A stretch of 64,000 nucleotides of DNA from Blastocatellia bacterium (GCA_003168335.1 PMSM01000010.1:719588-783587); one strand, 5' to 3'. Positions 50,039-59,646 are shown, numbered from the stretch's first letter. The notes: generated by a model from the letters alone, not told the origin. Translations and numbers: made by a program.

Positions 50039-50452
50039 CTAGTTACAGCTGGTTTCCGCTTTGGCTTTTCCGTCCTTGATCTTCGAGAGACATTCGTTGG
50101 CGCACGTCTCGGTTACGTAATCCATCAACTTCTTGTCTTTGAAAATCGCCTCTTCTTTCGAAGGACGGCCGGCGGCTTTCCCGGCGGGCGAATCCAACCA
50201 GACTCCATACATCGCCTCATATCCCGGATCGGCTTCGCGGCAATACTTGTTGCAGGCGTTGCGCGTAGCTTTTTCGGTTGAGGCGTCCTCGCCGACAAAC
50301 GTTCGGCCTTCATAACTCAGCGTGGCAGTGCACTTTTGAGTAGAGCCGGAACTACAGGCCAGGACGGCAGCTAAGAGGAGCAGCAAAGCTAAGGGAAGGC
50401 TAAGACCGTTCCTATTCATCTGATTGGGCGATGGGGCAATCATTGTCTTCAT
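50039..50452 (-). CDS. Cysteine-rich lipoprotein with twin CX3C motifs
   Basis: 137 residues from ATG 50452 (MKTMIAPSPN); an ATG 11 codons later is an alternative. The longer frame back to 50689 overlaps the IS-end repeat and is rejected. Lipobox VLAC with acylated Cys33. The mature part has C-x3-C twice (CNKYC, CANEC) plus single cysteines near each end, so three disulfides are likely. Family not recognised. The CX3C pairs recall the peptides at 43.2-43.8 kb, though the sequences are otherwise different. Confidence 0.75.
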   Translation of the reverse strand: MKTMIAPSPNQMNRNGLSLPLALLLLLAAVLACSSGSTQKCTATLSYEGRTFVGEDASTEKATRNACNKYCREADPGYEAMYGVWLDSPAGKAAGRPSKEEAIFKDKKLMDYVTETCANECLSKIKDGKAKAETSCN

Positions 50453-50564
50453 TCCTTTCCCATGAATGCATTTTCCGGCCCTTAGGATTGCGCGAAAGTA
50501 GCCGGTGGTCCGGGCTCGACATGCAAAAATCCTTACGACCAGCAGAATTTGAAAATCACTTACA

Positions 50565-51230
50565 ATCCTAAGCGCCAAAGGCGCGGAATGTAAAAGCCTG
50601 GGGCAACGCCCCAGGTTAGCGGCCTCCTTAGAATCCGAAAGCGCTGAAGGCGCGAAATAATCTGAGAGGAAAAGACTCCCATGGCCCAATCTTTATCGTC
50701 CATCCTGATCCATCTGGTCTTCAGCACAAAGAATCGCGAGTCATTCATAACGCCGGCAATCGAAACGGAATTACATCCGTACATGGCCAAGATCTTTTGT
50801 GAACTGAAGTCGCCGTCGCTCGCGATTGACGGCACAAACGATCATCTGCACATCCTGTTTTCTTTGGGACGAGTAATCAAGGTCGCCGACTTGGTTGAAG
50901 AAGTTAAGACAGCATCATCCAAGTGGATCAAAACAAAAGGACGTGAGTTCAGAAACTTTCATTGGCAGAAGGGCTATGGAGCGTTCTCGATTGGTCAATC
51001 AAACGTGACCACGCTGAAACGTTACATTCGCAATCAGAAACAACATCACCAACGTGTCACGTTTCAGGATGAGTATCGCGAATTCCTCAAGGCCTACGAA
51101 ATTGACTACGACGAACGATATGTTTGGGATTAGACCATTCCGCGCCTTCAGCGCTAGGTTATTCTAACTTGGCGCCCACCTGGGGCGTTGCCCCAGGCTT
51201 TCACATTTCGCGCCCTTGGCGCTTTAGGAT
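50565..51230 (+). mobile_element. IS200/RAYT-type element bounded by inverted REP ends
   Basis: The left end 50565-50616 and right end 51178-51230 are near-identical inverted sequences of 52-53 bp, each with two hairpins (GCGCC/GGCGC and CCTGGGGC/GCCCCAGG). A second pair of smaller hairpins (GCGCT-GAA-GGCGC at 50641-50653; inverse at 51141-51154) flanks the transposase gene. REP-bounded Y1 transposases are called RAYTs and are usually single-copy and domesticated. No target duplication is expected for this class. Confidence 0.85.
50681..51133 (+). CDS. tnpA: IS200/IS605-family Y1 (REP-associated) transposase
   Basis: 150 residues, intact. HUH nuclease motif H55-L-H57 in DGTNDHLHILFSLGR and the catalytic tyrosine Y115 in TLKRYIRNQKQHHQ; both are present, so it should cut and join single-stranded hairpin DNA. 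N-terminal IHLVFSTKNRESFI and C-terminal HWQKGYGAFSIGQSN are typical of the IS200 TnpA group. Start at ATG 50681 after GAGAGGAAAAG. No TnpB/IscB gene accompanies it. Confidence 0.93.
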   Translation: MAQSLSSILIHLVFSTKNRESFITPAIETELHPYMAKIFCELKSPSLAIDGTNDHLHILFSLGRVIKVADLVEEVKTASSKWIKTKGREFRNFHWQKGYGAFSIGQSNVTTLKRYIRNQKQHHQRVTFQDEYREFLKAYEIDYDERYVWD

Positions 51231-51277
51231 CTGAATAGATTCTTCGCTCGCAGATCAGGCGGCTGATCCGTAACGAG

Positions 51278-51315
51278 CGTTGCCCCAGGCTTTTACATTT
51301 CGCGCCGTTGGCGCT
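51278..51315. repeat. Partial third copy of the IS-end REP
   Basis: Same orientation as the right end of the element (GCCCCAGGCTTTTACATTTC core), starting in the middle of the first hairpin. It lies directly before the stop of the RND gene. Confidence 0.8.
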
Positions 51316-51336
51316 CTTGCGAACTCTGTCAACTTG

Positions 51337-54300
51337 TCACTCTCCGCCGCCCGCAGGCAGCGGGACTTTCTTTTCGACCGGCTTAACCGTCTGGGACCTT
51401 TCCGGCACGGAGGCCGACTGTGGATCGTCCGCGGTTTGATCCTCAACCTGAACCTCGCCGCGACCAGCCGGCGCCGACTTACGAAAGACACCGGTGACCG
51501 GAGCAGTCAACCTCGCCGCCGTTCCGGCCAGACGCCGCCATTTCGCGGTCGAACTCAGGTCATCGAGCAACGAATACACCACCGGAGTGGCGATCAACGT
51601 CAGCAGCAGCGACAAAGATTGTCCGCCGATGACTACGATGGCGATCGAGCGACGCTCTTCCGCTCCCGGCCCGGTCCCCAGGGCCAGCGGCGCCATACCC
51701 GCAACCAATGCCAGCGTCGTCATCAAAATTGGCCGCAGACGATCGCGATTGCCCTGGATGATGGCCGCTTCGCGCTCCATGCCCAGCGTGCGGAGGCTAT
51801 TCATGTGATCGATTTGCAGGATCGCGTTCTTCTTGACCACACCGAACAGCACCAGAATGCCGAGCGCTGAATAGAGATTCAGCGTGTCGCTCAACAACCA
51901 CAACGAAAGCAAAGCAAACGGAATCGAAAGCGGCAGGCTCAGGAGAATAGTGAGCGGGTGGATGGTGCTCTCAAACTGCGAAGCCAGAATCATGTACATG
52001 AAAATGATCGAGAGCAGGAACGCCCACAGGAATTCGACGAAAGTTCTTTCGAGCTCGCGGCCGCGGCCCGCAATGATAGTTGAGTATGCCGAGGGAAGAT
52101 TCATCGCGACGGCCGCTTTGCGCAGCGCGTCCAGCCGATCGGCCAGGGCAAATCCCGGTGCGACACCAGCGCGCATAGAAGCCTGCCTTTGGCGATCGAG
52201 GCGGTCGATGCGCGACGGGCTGAGTTCTTCCTTGATATCCACCAGACTATCAACGCGTACAGTGCCCGCGCGCGACGAAGGAACGAACAGTCGCGAAATG
52301 GTCGCGGCGTCTTTGCGATCCTGTTCGGTGAGTCGCAATTCAACGTCGTAGTCCTCGTTCACCGAAGGATCGTGGAAACGCGACACTTGATCGTCGCCAC
52401 CCACCATCAGCCGCAAAGCAGTGGCAATATCATTGGTGTCAACGCCGAGATCGGCAGCCCGATCGCGGTTGATATGCACGCGCAGTTCTGGCTTATCGAG
52501 CTTCAGGGTCGTGTCGGCGTCAACAATGCCGCCGATTTCCTTCGTCTGCTCGCGCATGGCGTCGGCGTATTTCGCCAGGGCCTGCAATTCCGGACCTCGA
52601 AACACGAAGTCGATATCGAAATTGCCGCCGCCGATATTGAAAGACGGTGCGTTGCGCACGTTGAAACGAATGGGCGCGTACTTCTGCATGCGTCGACGCA
52701 CTTCCTGCATTACGTCGCGCTGGGTGTAGTTGCCGCGAAACGCCGCCAGCGGATGACCGCTCTTGATCGAATCCCACAGTTTGGTCAGCGAGAATACTCG
52801 TTCGTCATGCGGTGCCACGCGCACGTACACACTGCCCTGATTTACCGCGCCGAGAAAAGATCCGCCCGATGAAGACAGAATCACACGTACACCGGGGGTC
52901 GAAAGCAAGTCCTTTTCAATAGCTACCATCGCATCGTTCATGGCGTCGAGGTTGGTCCCCTCGGGAGCGTTAACGTTGACGTCGAACTCAGCTTCGTCCA
53001 CGTCGGTGGGAATGTACTCCTGTTTGACTACGCGATAGAGGGGAACGCTGGAGAGGGCAACGGCAATCGCAATTACTGCGACTATCAGACGATGGCGCAT
53101 GGCCAACCGCAACAGCCAGGTATACGAACGGTCGATGAGCACGTAGAAGCCGCGGCGCGAGGTGGCGGTGGAAACAGTATCATGATGTCCATGCCCTCCA
53201 GTATGGCCCGCGGCGGCATCTCCAGCGCGCAGCAAGCGCGCGCTCATCATTGGCGTCAAGGTAAACGAGACGAGCAGCGAAACCAACACGGCCACCGCCG
53301 CAGTGATGCCGAACTGAAACAGAAAGCGCCCGGATATCGACGACATGAACGATACCGGCAGGAAGATGACCACCAGTGAGAACGTCGTGGCCATCACGGC
53401 CAGGCCGATATCGGCCGTGGCTTCCTTGGCGGCGCGCATGGGCGTGATGCGCTTTTCTTCCACGAAGCGGAAAATATTTTCGAGCACCACGATCGCGTCG
53501 TCGATCACGACCCCCACCATTAAGACCAGCGCGAGCATCGTGACACTGTTAAGCGTGAAGTTCAGCGCCCGCATCATCCCAAAGGTTGAGATGACTGAAC
53601 ATGGAATAGCCACCGCGGCGATCAGGGTCGAGCGCCACGATCTCATGAACAGCAGAACAACCAAACTGGCAAGGATGCTGCCCAGCACCAGGTGGTGCGT
53701 AATCTCGTTCAACGCCGCATCGATGTAGCGCGATTGGTCGCGGATCACCTCCAGCTTAATATCGACCGGTAACTGCGGCCTGACGCGCTCGAGTTCAGCC
53801 TTGATGTTGTGAATGACTTCGACAGTGTTTGCGCCTGATTGTCGCTGAACTTCCAGCGTCACGGTCGGCACGCCGTTCAGTCGCGCGATCGAGCGCATTT
53901 CTTTTGTTCCGTCTTCAACGTGGCCGATGTCGCGGAGCCGCACCGGCGCACCGTTGATGTTGGCCACGACCAGGTCATTCATATCGCGGGGATCGGTATA
54001 CCGGCCGAGTGTGCGCAGGACCAGTTCCCGCCGGCCGGTCTCGACGTTGCCGCCAGGCACGTCCGAATTCTGACGCTGCAAGGCGTTATAAACCGCGGTA
54101 ATGGGAATCTTGTAAGCTGCCAGCCGTTCAGCATCGACCCAAACATTGATCGCGCGGTCGAGACCACCAACGACGTTCACCTCTCCAACGCCGCCGGCTC
54201 TTTCGAGCTGTACTTTGACAACCTTGTCCGCGTACTCGGTCAGTTCACGAACCGAATGCGGACCGGAAAGCGCCACCGTAATCACCGGCGTCGTGTCATT

Positions 54301-54699
54301 ATTCACTTTTGAAACAACCGGAGGCTTGGCATCCGGAGGCAAATCGCGGATCACCGTCGCAACTCGATCTCGCACATCCTGAGCCGCGGTATCGATATCT
54401 CGATTCAGTTTGAAGGTTGCTATTATGATCGATGCACCTTGCACCGAAACAGATCGCAGGTTGTCGATGCCATCGACAGTGTTGACGACCTCTTCGATAC
54501 GTTGCGAAACGAGTGTCTCGATCTCTTCGGGCGACGCCCCCGTTAAGGTTGTACGTACCGTAACCGTGGGAAGATCGACCGCCGGGAAGCGATCGACGCC
54601 GAGCTTGAAATAACTCGCCGACCCGACCACGACCAGCGACAACACGATCATCGCGGCAAAGACCGGGCGGCGAATACAGATTTCGGCGAGCTTTTGCAT
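51337..54699 (-). CDS. RND-family efflux pump, inner-membrane permease
   Basis: 1120 residues from ATG 54699 (MQKLAEICIRRPVFAAMIVL); the frame is open 25 codons further but that is repeat DNA. AcrB/MdtB-type hydrophobe/amphiphile exporter driven by proton flow: twelve membrane helices in two halves, two periplasmic domains, VGVVIDDAIVVLENIFRFVEEK in helix 4 with the proton-relay Asp pair, and the second-half LFGVVKKNAILQIDHMNSL. A His-rich loop (HTGGHGHHD) at about 535 in the central cytoplasmic linker and a long Pro/Glu/Val-rich C-tail are unusual extras. The adaptor is encoded directly upstream. Confidence 0.95.
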   Translation of the reverse strand: MQKLAEICIRRPVFAAMIVLSLVVVGSASYFKLGVDRFPAVDLPTVTVRTTLTGASPEEIETLVSQRIEEVVNTVDGIDNLRSVSVQGASIIIATFKLNRDIDTAAQDVRDRVATVIRDLPPDAKPPVVSKVNNDTTPVITVALSGPHSVRELTEYADKVVKVQLERAGGVGEVNVVGGLDRAINVWVDAERLAAYKIPITAVYNALQRQNSDVPGGNVETGRRELVLRTLGRYTDPRDMNDLVVANINGAPVRLRDIGHVEDGTKEMRSIARLNGVPTVTLEVQRQSGANTVEVIHNIKAELERVRPQLPVDIKLEVIRDQSRYIDAALNEITHHLVLGSILASLVVLLFMRSWRSTLIAAVAIPCSVISTFGMMRALNFTLNSVTMLALVLMVGVVIDDAIVVLENIFRFVEEKRITPMRAAKEATADIGLAVMATTFSLVVIFLPVSFMSSISGRFLFQFGITAAVAVLVSLLVSFTLTPMMSARLLRAGDAAAGHTGGHGHHDTVSTATSRRGFYVLIDRSYTWLLRLAMRHRLIVAVIAIAVALSSVPLYRVVKQEYIPTDVDEAEFDVNVNAPEGTNLDAMNDAMVAIEKDLLSTPGVRVILSSSGGSFLGAVNQGSVYVRVAPHDERVFSLTKLWDSIKSGHPLAAFRGNYTQRDVMQEVRRRMQKYAPIRFNVRNAPSFNIGGGNFDIDFVFRGPELQALAKYADAMREQTKEIGGIVDADTTLKLDKPELRVHINRDRAADLGVDTNDIATALRLMVGGDDQVSRFHDPSVNEDYDVELRLTEQDRKDAATISRLFVPSSRAGTVRVDSLVDIKEELSPSRIDRLDRQRQASMRAGVAPGFALADRLDALRKAAVAMNLPSAYSTIIAGRGRELERTFVEFLWAFLLSIIFMYMILASQFESTIHPLTILLSLPLSIPFALLSLWLLSDTLNLYSALGILVLFGVVKKNAILQIDHMNSLRTLGMEREAAIIQGNRDRLRPILMTTLALVAGMAPLALGTGPGAEERRSIAIVVIGGQSLSLLLTLIATPVVYSLLDDLSSTAKWRRLAGTAARLTAPVTGVFRKSAPAGRGEVQVEDQTADDPQSASVPERSQTVKPVEKKVPLPAGGGE

Positions 54700-54709
54700 T
54701 GAGAACTTG

Positions 54710-54808
54710 TGGAGTGCGCCGGCAGAGCGAAGCGCCGACGGCGCTTTGGTTCTTCCTGGAACAAGCTCATCCAAAGCGGCGTCGCGCTACGCTTGCCGCC
54801 GCACTCCA
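54710..54808. repeat. ~100-bp REPIN between adaptor and RND permease genes
   Basis: Ends TGGAGTGCG (54710-54718) and CGCACTCCA (54800-54808), each followed by GC-rich hairpin sequence and an AAAGCG/CGCTTT block. It is a longer member of the 27119 REPIN family. It leaves only 10 nt before the RND start codon and no clear ribosome site. Confidence 0.82.
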
Positions 54809-54812
54809 AAAT

Positions 54813-56021
54813 CTAAAATTCGATGACCGCCGTCCCCGACTGCAAATTTCCCGGATCGACGACGACGATTTGACCAATGTTGACCCCTGCTTTGATCTCG
54901 ATCCAATCAGGGCCGCGGCGGCCAGTCGTGACTGGTTTCTCGGTGGCCTTTCCATTTTCGACCACCATCACCTTTTCGATCCCGGCAAAGGTCACAATCG
55001 AACTGCTGGGAACAGTGACCGCGGTGCTGGTCTGGTCTGTAACTATTTCCGAGCGCACAAATGCTCCCGGACGCAGGCGGCCGTTGTTGCGCACATCGGC
55101 TTCGACGGCTAAAACGCGGTTCTGTTCGGTGATAGTTGGACTGAGCCGTTTGACATAGCCGAGATAAGACTCGGCATCGCCTTCGACGGTAACTCGGACG
55201 CTTTGACCGATGCGAATGCTGTGCGCCTCGCGCTCGGGAACATCGACGCGCAGGCGCAATGGGTCGATTCGCACAATGTCGACTACCGGCGCGCCCGCAG
55301 CCAGGTACTCTCCGACGCTCGCCTTCTTTAGTTGCACCACACCTTCCATCGGCGCATACACAATCGTGTCGGCCAGCTGTTGTTTCGCCAGGGCCAGCTC
55401 GGTCCGTCTTTGCGCCAGCAACCCCTGGCGATTCCGAATCTCTTCGAGCCCGTCCTGATAACGGCTCAGCGCAACCTTGTAGTCTGAGTCGACTGTGTCG
55501 TATTCAGCGTGCGGAATCACGCCCTGCTGAACCAGCTTTGCGGCGCGATCGCGTTTCAACTTCGCGTCATCGAGGACGGCCTTCGCCTGCCTGACGGTTC
55601 CGGTTTCTTCGGCCGTCACGCGATCGTCGGCGCCATCAGGCGACAACCCGAGCCGCGCGCGCGCCTGGGCCAAGGCAGCTTCGGCCTGTTGCACGCGCAA
55701 CTTGTAATCCTGCTGCTCAAGTTGGGCAATTACCTGCCCCTTATGAACGACGCTGCCGAGATCGATCGAAATTGTTTGCAACCGGCCGGGCACCTTCACG
55801 CCCACGGTCGTCTGATCGTAAGCCGCCAGCGTCCCGTTGACGGTTACCGTTTGACCAATCGGCATTTCAACTACTTTGGCGGTTTTGACCTGGCGCGGTT
55901 GCGACTTGCCGTCCGGGATGGCGGCCTTTCCTGAAGCGGGGTAGTCGCTCTTGCAGGCCAGCGAGCCGAAGACCAACAGGGTAAGTAAAGCAAAAGCGGA
56001 GAGCGACGTAAAAAGTCTCAT
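54813..56021 (-). CDS. RND efflux periplasmic adaptor (membrane-fusion protein), lipoprotein
   Basis: 402 residues. Lipobox SLAC with acylated Cys23. Seen: VNGTLAAYDQTTVGVKVPGRLQTISIDLGSVVHKGQVIAQLEQQDYK (first lipoyl half), a long helical hairpin (about 110-220), DTIVYAPMEGVVQLKKASVGEYLAAGAPVVDIV (second lipoyl half), beta-barrel VPEREAHSIRIGQSVRVTVEG, and a membrane-proximal domain. It links the permease to an outer-membrane channel. No TolC-like gene is adjacent, so a shared channel is probably used. Transcribed ahead of the permease with a REPIN between. Confidence 0.94.
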   Translation of the reverse strand: MRLFTSLSAFALLTLLVFGSLACKSDYPASGKAAIPDGKSQPRQVKTAKVVEMPIGQTVTVNGTLAAYDQTTVGVKVPGRLQTISIDLGSVVHKGQVIAQLEQQDYKLRVQQAEAALAQARARLGLSPDGADDRVTAEETGTVRQAKAVLDDAKLKRDRAAKLVQQGVIPHAEYDTVDSDYKVALSRYQDGLEEIRNRQGLLAQRRTELALAKQQLADTIVYAPMEGVVQLKKASVGEYLAAGAPVVDIVRIDPLRLRVDVPEREAHSIRIGQSVRVTVEGDAESYLGYVKRLSPTITEQNRVLAVEADVRNNGRLRPGAFVRSEIVTDQTSTAVTVPSSSIVTFAGIEKVMVVENGKATEKPVTTGRRGPDWIEIKAGVNIGQIVVVDPGNLQSGTAVIEF

Positions 56022-56128
56022 CGTATATGAAGATTAAGCCTGTTCGTTATCTTATTGGGACAATCAGCAGGACAGTTTAGCATGTAAGACGATAGGGGAC
56101 TGAGTTCGGTTAGCGAGGGTGTCATTTA

Positions 56129-56253
56129 GCACCGTAGGCACGAAATATCTATGACTGCGACACTGGCTAAAATTCTCAAGCCCATTTATGGGCGACAGAG
56201 ATGTACATTCCGCTCCTCACATGGTCGATGAATATTTCGCCGCTACGCGGCTT
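56129..56253. repeat. ~150-bp dispersed palindromic repeat, copy 2
   Basis: Inverted relative of 32046-32193: begins GCACCGTAGGCACGAAAT, holds GCCCATTTATGGGC and ends ATTTCGCCGCTACGCGGCTT. It lies between the nitroreductase and adaptor genes; 56022-56280 has no gene. Confidence 0.8.
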
Positions 56254-56280
56254 AGGCAACGGCGGACCGCACTAACTTGA

Positions 56281-56886
56281 TCATCCGATAACCAAAGGCG
56301 AAGGCCGGTCCCACTGGCCTTCGAACACAAAACTCTGAATCTGCTTTCTTGATCGTGGTCCCGCCTCGGATTCTCTAAACGGCTCCGGCAAGTCTTTCAC
56401 TTCCGCGCCGTAGCCAAGCGCAATTGCCGCGACCGGCGCAAACTCGTCGGGGATGCGGTAGATCTCGGCGACTTTTTCCGGAGAGAATCCCGCCATCTGA
56501 TGAACGAACAGGCCAAGCGCGGTCGCTTGCACGATCAGATTCTCTACCGCGAGACCAACGTCATGGAAGGCGTGACGATTAGGCTTGCCGGCGTGGTCAA
56601 ACTTCAGCTTGGCAACTGAGACCATCAACACCGGGGCTCCGCGCGCCCACTGCTGGTTCTTTTCCACCAGACAACTGAGCAGCCGGGCATGCTCTTCGGG
56701 ATTCTGTTTTGTCGCCAGGACAAAAGACCAGGGCTGTTCGTTGGATGAGGAGGGCGCCCAGCGCGCTGCCTCAAACAAACTTCGTAACTTCTCAGGCTCG
56801 ACCACCTGATCTGAGAAAGCGCGCGGACTCCAACGGCGCTTCAGGAGTTCGAGGATCGGATAATCTGTCTGGGCAAGTTTTTCCAT
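56281..56886 (-). CDS. Nitroreductase-family flavoprotein
   Basis: 201 residues from ATG 56886 (MEKLAQTDYPILELLKRRWSPRAFSD); an upstream in-frame start adds 15 residues that look non-coding. Seen: the FMN phosphate-binding RRWSPRAFSD, SLFEAARWAPSSSNEQPWSFV with the typical SSxNxQPW, LAVENLIVQATALGLFVHQMAGF, and VAAIALGYGA. Such enzymes reduce quinones or nitro compounds with NAD(P)H as dimers. Substrate unknown. Confidence 0.92.
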   Translation of the reverse strand: MEKLAQTDYPILELLKRRWSPRAFSDQVVEPEKLRSLFEAARWAPSSSNEQPWSFVLATKQNPEEHARLLSCLVEKNQQWARGAPVLMVSVAKLKFDHAGKPNRHAFHDVGLAVENLIVQATALGLFVHQMAGFSPEKVAEIYRIPDEFAPVAAIALGYGAEVKDLPEPFRESEAGPRSRKQIQSFVFEGQWDRPSPLVIG

Positions 56887-56941
56887 ACTGGTCTCCAGGC
56901 CTGATGTCGATAACGGGCGCGAACTCGTCAATCGAAATTCT

Positions 56942-57016
56942 GTATCAGAAGCCCGACCGTAAGGGAGGGCAACTTACAAGTCAGGCAGCCCTTCCTTACA
57001 GTCGGGCTTCTGACAC
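56942..57016. repeat. Inverted repeat with 29-bp arms
   Basis: Arms 56942-56970 and 56988-57016 match at 26 of 29 positions (core AGAAGCCCGAC). It lies between the two minus-strand genes at 56886 and 57049 and could end the DUF5916 transcript. Confidence 0.8.
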
Positions 57017-57048
57017 CGCGAGCTGCGCGAATTATCGGTGATCCGGGG

Positions 57049-59646
57049 CTAATGACCAAAGCTGCGGCGGAAGAGGTAGGACAGCTTGATGAAGAACACG
57101 CGGCCATTGCTACGGAAGCCGGGTTCCAATTGTCCCGTGAACGGACTGAATCCGTTGCGCGCAAGATCGTCGTTATAACCGACATAGAACGCTGTGCCCG
57201 GATTTGGCGTCCAGCCCAGAAGGAACTGGCCCCTGGCGTGCGAAGAGAGCGTGTCATAGTCAACGCGCGCCCGCAGAAAGATGAAGCGCGTGAACTGATA
57301 CGTTGACCGAAATGCATAGATGTTGTCGTCAAACGCAACCAGCCCGGTGTCTCGTCGCACGAGCCGATCTTTGGTGTACTCGATCGACATGCTCAGCGCC
57401 TTCGTCGGTTGATAGGAGAGACTAAGATCGGCATTCAGCTCGCTCCCCGGACCTGGATCCTGCAAAGCGAGACACACAACCGGGAGCGGATCATTCAGGC
57501 ACTGACCAGCCAGTGTCGCCTGCCGCGCCGCAATCGCCGACGGGCTGGCGCGCGAAAATTTAGGTTCGGCGCCGAAATCAAAATCGAACGAAGCCGAGTT
57601 GTGCGCGACAGAAAGACTGATTGAATATTTCTTGCTGGGTTTAGTGCCGGCGAATAGATAGGGGCTGACCTGGCGCGTCGAACGCTCAGGGCCACCAGCG
57701 AAAGCGCCGAGTTGGGTCAGCGTTCGCTTGACGCCAAACTCCTCTTCAAACAACCGTTCGTATCCGACTCCGAGGCCTACGCCAACGTAAGTGTTGCGCT
57801 GAAAGTTGAACAAAACATTCACGTCCTCTCCGAGGCTCTGGCTTCGGCCCTGCCAGTTGAAAGTGATGTTGGACGAATTATTAAAGTGCCAATTGATCAG
57901 CCGGGCTTTGGGTTTCGGCTCGGAGTTGTAGCCGAAATTGATTCCTTCGTTGTTTGAGTTTGTTCGCTGCGTGAACCCGACGTCCGCCCGATAATCAGCC
58001 GTGCGCCCTTCACCGTTCGCGCCGTAGTAAAAATGGCGGCCATCTTTGCTGTAGCTGAAGTTATAGCCAAAACCATTACCGGTGCGATAGAAGTCGCGCG
58101 TCGTGCTGCCGTTAAAGCAGGGCGCGGACACTGAAGACGTGTAGAGATTCGCGCTTGGATCAGTAAAACAGCGACGCGAAGTTGTGCCGAGGACTTGGAA
58201 AGTAAGCGTCGTCTGCTTATCCAGTTTGAAGCGGCCGTCAATTCCGGCCAGTTGATTATGCTTCTCGATAAAGTTGTAGCTGGTCCCGAGAAATCCAATG
58301 CTCGATTCTTTTCCCACGTCGTGCTGCAGGCGCACTATCGCGATATAGGCATTCTTGTCGAGGAATCGCAGGTTCACCGGATCGGTCCGCTCATCGCCGC
58401 TGAAATTTCCCGGCGCGTTGTCGCTCGCCAATATGACGCCGAACGTGTTACGCCCGCGCTTGCCGGTTAGTTTGACGGCAATGTCCGGATCGACAATCGC
58501 GCGTGTATGCACGACCTGCAGGCGCGTCTGAAAAATATCTATCCCCTCAAGAAAGAACGGCCGCTTTTCTTCAAAGAAGATCGGGAAGCGCTGATTAGCC
58601 AGCACGACGGTTTGATCCGCTTCGACTTGCGCGAAGTCCGGATTGATCGCCAGATCGAGAGTGACGGTCGGTGTCAGGCTGAACTTTGCGGTGACGCCAA
58701 CTTCGGCTTTGATCGGTTGGTTCAGAATTCTTCCCGGATCCAGCAGTGTCGGGTTCGCCGCCAGTTGGGCCACCGAAAGTGCGTTCACGCGTTTTCCGGT
58801 TTCAGACACAGTGATACTGGGAATTATTTCCAGCGTTCGTTCAGTCGAGATTCCTTCGAGTCCGGTCAGGTGTCCTTCCTGGCTCAGCTGTGAAGAGATG
58901 TCGCGCGAGATTGGCGTCCAGGAATCGATCTCGTCATTGAAGCGATCGATGTTGCGCCAGACCTCAATACCCCACAGCTTGCCCTTGCCGGCTTCATACC
59001 GCAGCGACTTGAAAGGAATCGCGACCTCAACAACCCAACCATCGGCAGTCAGCTGACCCTTTGACTCCATCACGATGTCGACGCTGAAATCCGTGCCGTT
59101 ACCCTCGGTCATGATTCCGTCTTGCTGGATGCCGAGCGGGTTCCAACCCAGCACATAGGCCTTGCGCTGATCGTTGAACGTGTCGAGGAAGACACGCACG
59201 TTGTCTTCGCCAAAAATTTCATCGCGCTTGGCCACCGTGCCGCGGACTTTGTCGGGCTCGTCATAACAATGGAACGCGAGATAAAGGAATTTCGAATCGT
59301 AGCCGATGAAAGCTTCAGTCGGTCTTGAAGGTGCGATGTTGTCGCCGGGACTGACCTGGTAAAAGTCCTTGAAGACTGCCGCGTGTTTCCACGCTTCATC
59401 GTCGAGCTTACCGTCGATCACGGGCGGCTTGTCGAAACGTGGAACGACTATCGGCTTCGCTTTCTCGGGCGGAACGACCACGGTGCGTTTCGCCCCGGGG
59501 GCCAGTTGGTTTGGTGTGGTCTGCGCGGATGACGCGGGCGATGCAGCCGGTGTCGGTGACGGAGAACTCGAGTTAGACTGCGCGGCGAGCGCCGTACAGA
59601 AAACAAAGGGTGCGCCTACCAGACAAAGCAGATGCTTCACAATCAT
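57049..59646 (-). CDS. Outer-membrane protein: CBM9-like domain plus DUF5916 beta-barrel (copy 2)
   Basis: 865 residues. Signal (about 1-22, ALAAQ), Ser/Pro-rich linker (24-55), a CBM9-like domain (about 65-260: IDGKLDDEAWKHAAVFKDF, WVVEVAIPFKSLRY) and the long DUF5916 part with many alternating beta strands (FPIFFEEKRPFFLEGIDIF, KLSYLFRRS end). A terminal aromatic or basic strand is usual for outer-membrane barrels. Function of DUF5916 is not established; carbohydrate or siderophore-like substrate handling is a guess. It lies 208 nt downstream of a close paralogue on the same strand. Confidence 0.88.
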   Translation of the reverse strand: MIVKHLLCLVGAPFVFCTALAAQSNSSSPSPTPAASPASSAQTTPNQLAPGAKRTVVVPPEKAKPIVVPRFDKPPVIDGKLDDEAWKHAAVFKDFYQVSPGDNIAPSRPTEAFIGYDSKFLYLAFHCYDEPDKVRGTVAKRDEIFGEDNVRVFLDTFNDQRKAYVLGWNPLGIQQDGIMTEGNGTDFSVDIVMESKGQLTADGWVVEVAIPFKSLRYEAGKGKLWGIEVWRNIDRFNDEIDSWTPISRDISSQLSQEGHLTGLEGISTERTLEIIPSITVSETGKRVNALSVAQLAANPTLLDPGRILNQPIKAEVGVTAKFSLTPTVTLDLAINPDFAQVEADQTVVLANQRFPIFFEEKRPFFLEGIDIFQTRLQVVHTRAIVDPDIAVKLTGKRGRNTFGVILASDNAPGNFSGDERTDPVNLRFLDKNAYIAIVRLQHDVGKESSIGFLGTSYNFIEKHNQLAGIDGRFKLDKQTTLTFQVLGTTSRRCFTDPSANLYTSSVSAPCFNGSTTRDFYRTGNGFGYNFSYSKDGRHFYYGANGEGRTADYRADVGFTQRTNSNNEGINFGYNSEPKPKARLINWHFNNSSNITFNWQGRSQSLGEDVNVLFNFQRNTYVGVGLGVGYERLFEEEFGVKRTLTQLGAFAGGPERSTRQVSPYLFAGTKPSKKYSISLSVAHNSASFDFDFGAEPKFSRASPSAIAARQATLAGQCLNDPLPVVCLALQDPGPGSELNADLSLSYQPTKALSMSIEYTKDRLVRRDTGLVAFDDNIYAFRSTYQFTRFIFLRARVDYDTLSSHARGQFLLGWTPNPGTAFYVGYNDDLARNGFSPFTGQLEPGFRSNGRVFFIKLSYLFRRSFGH

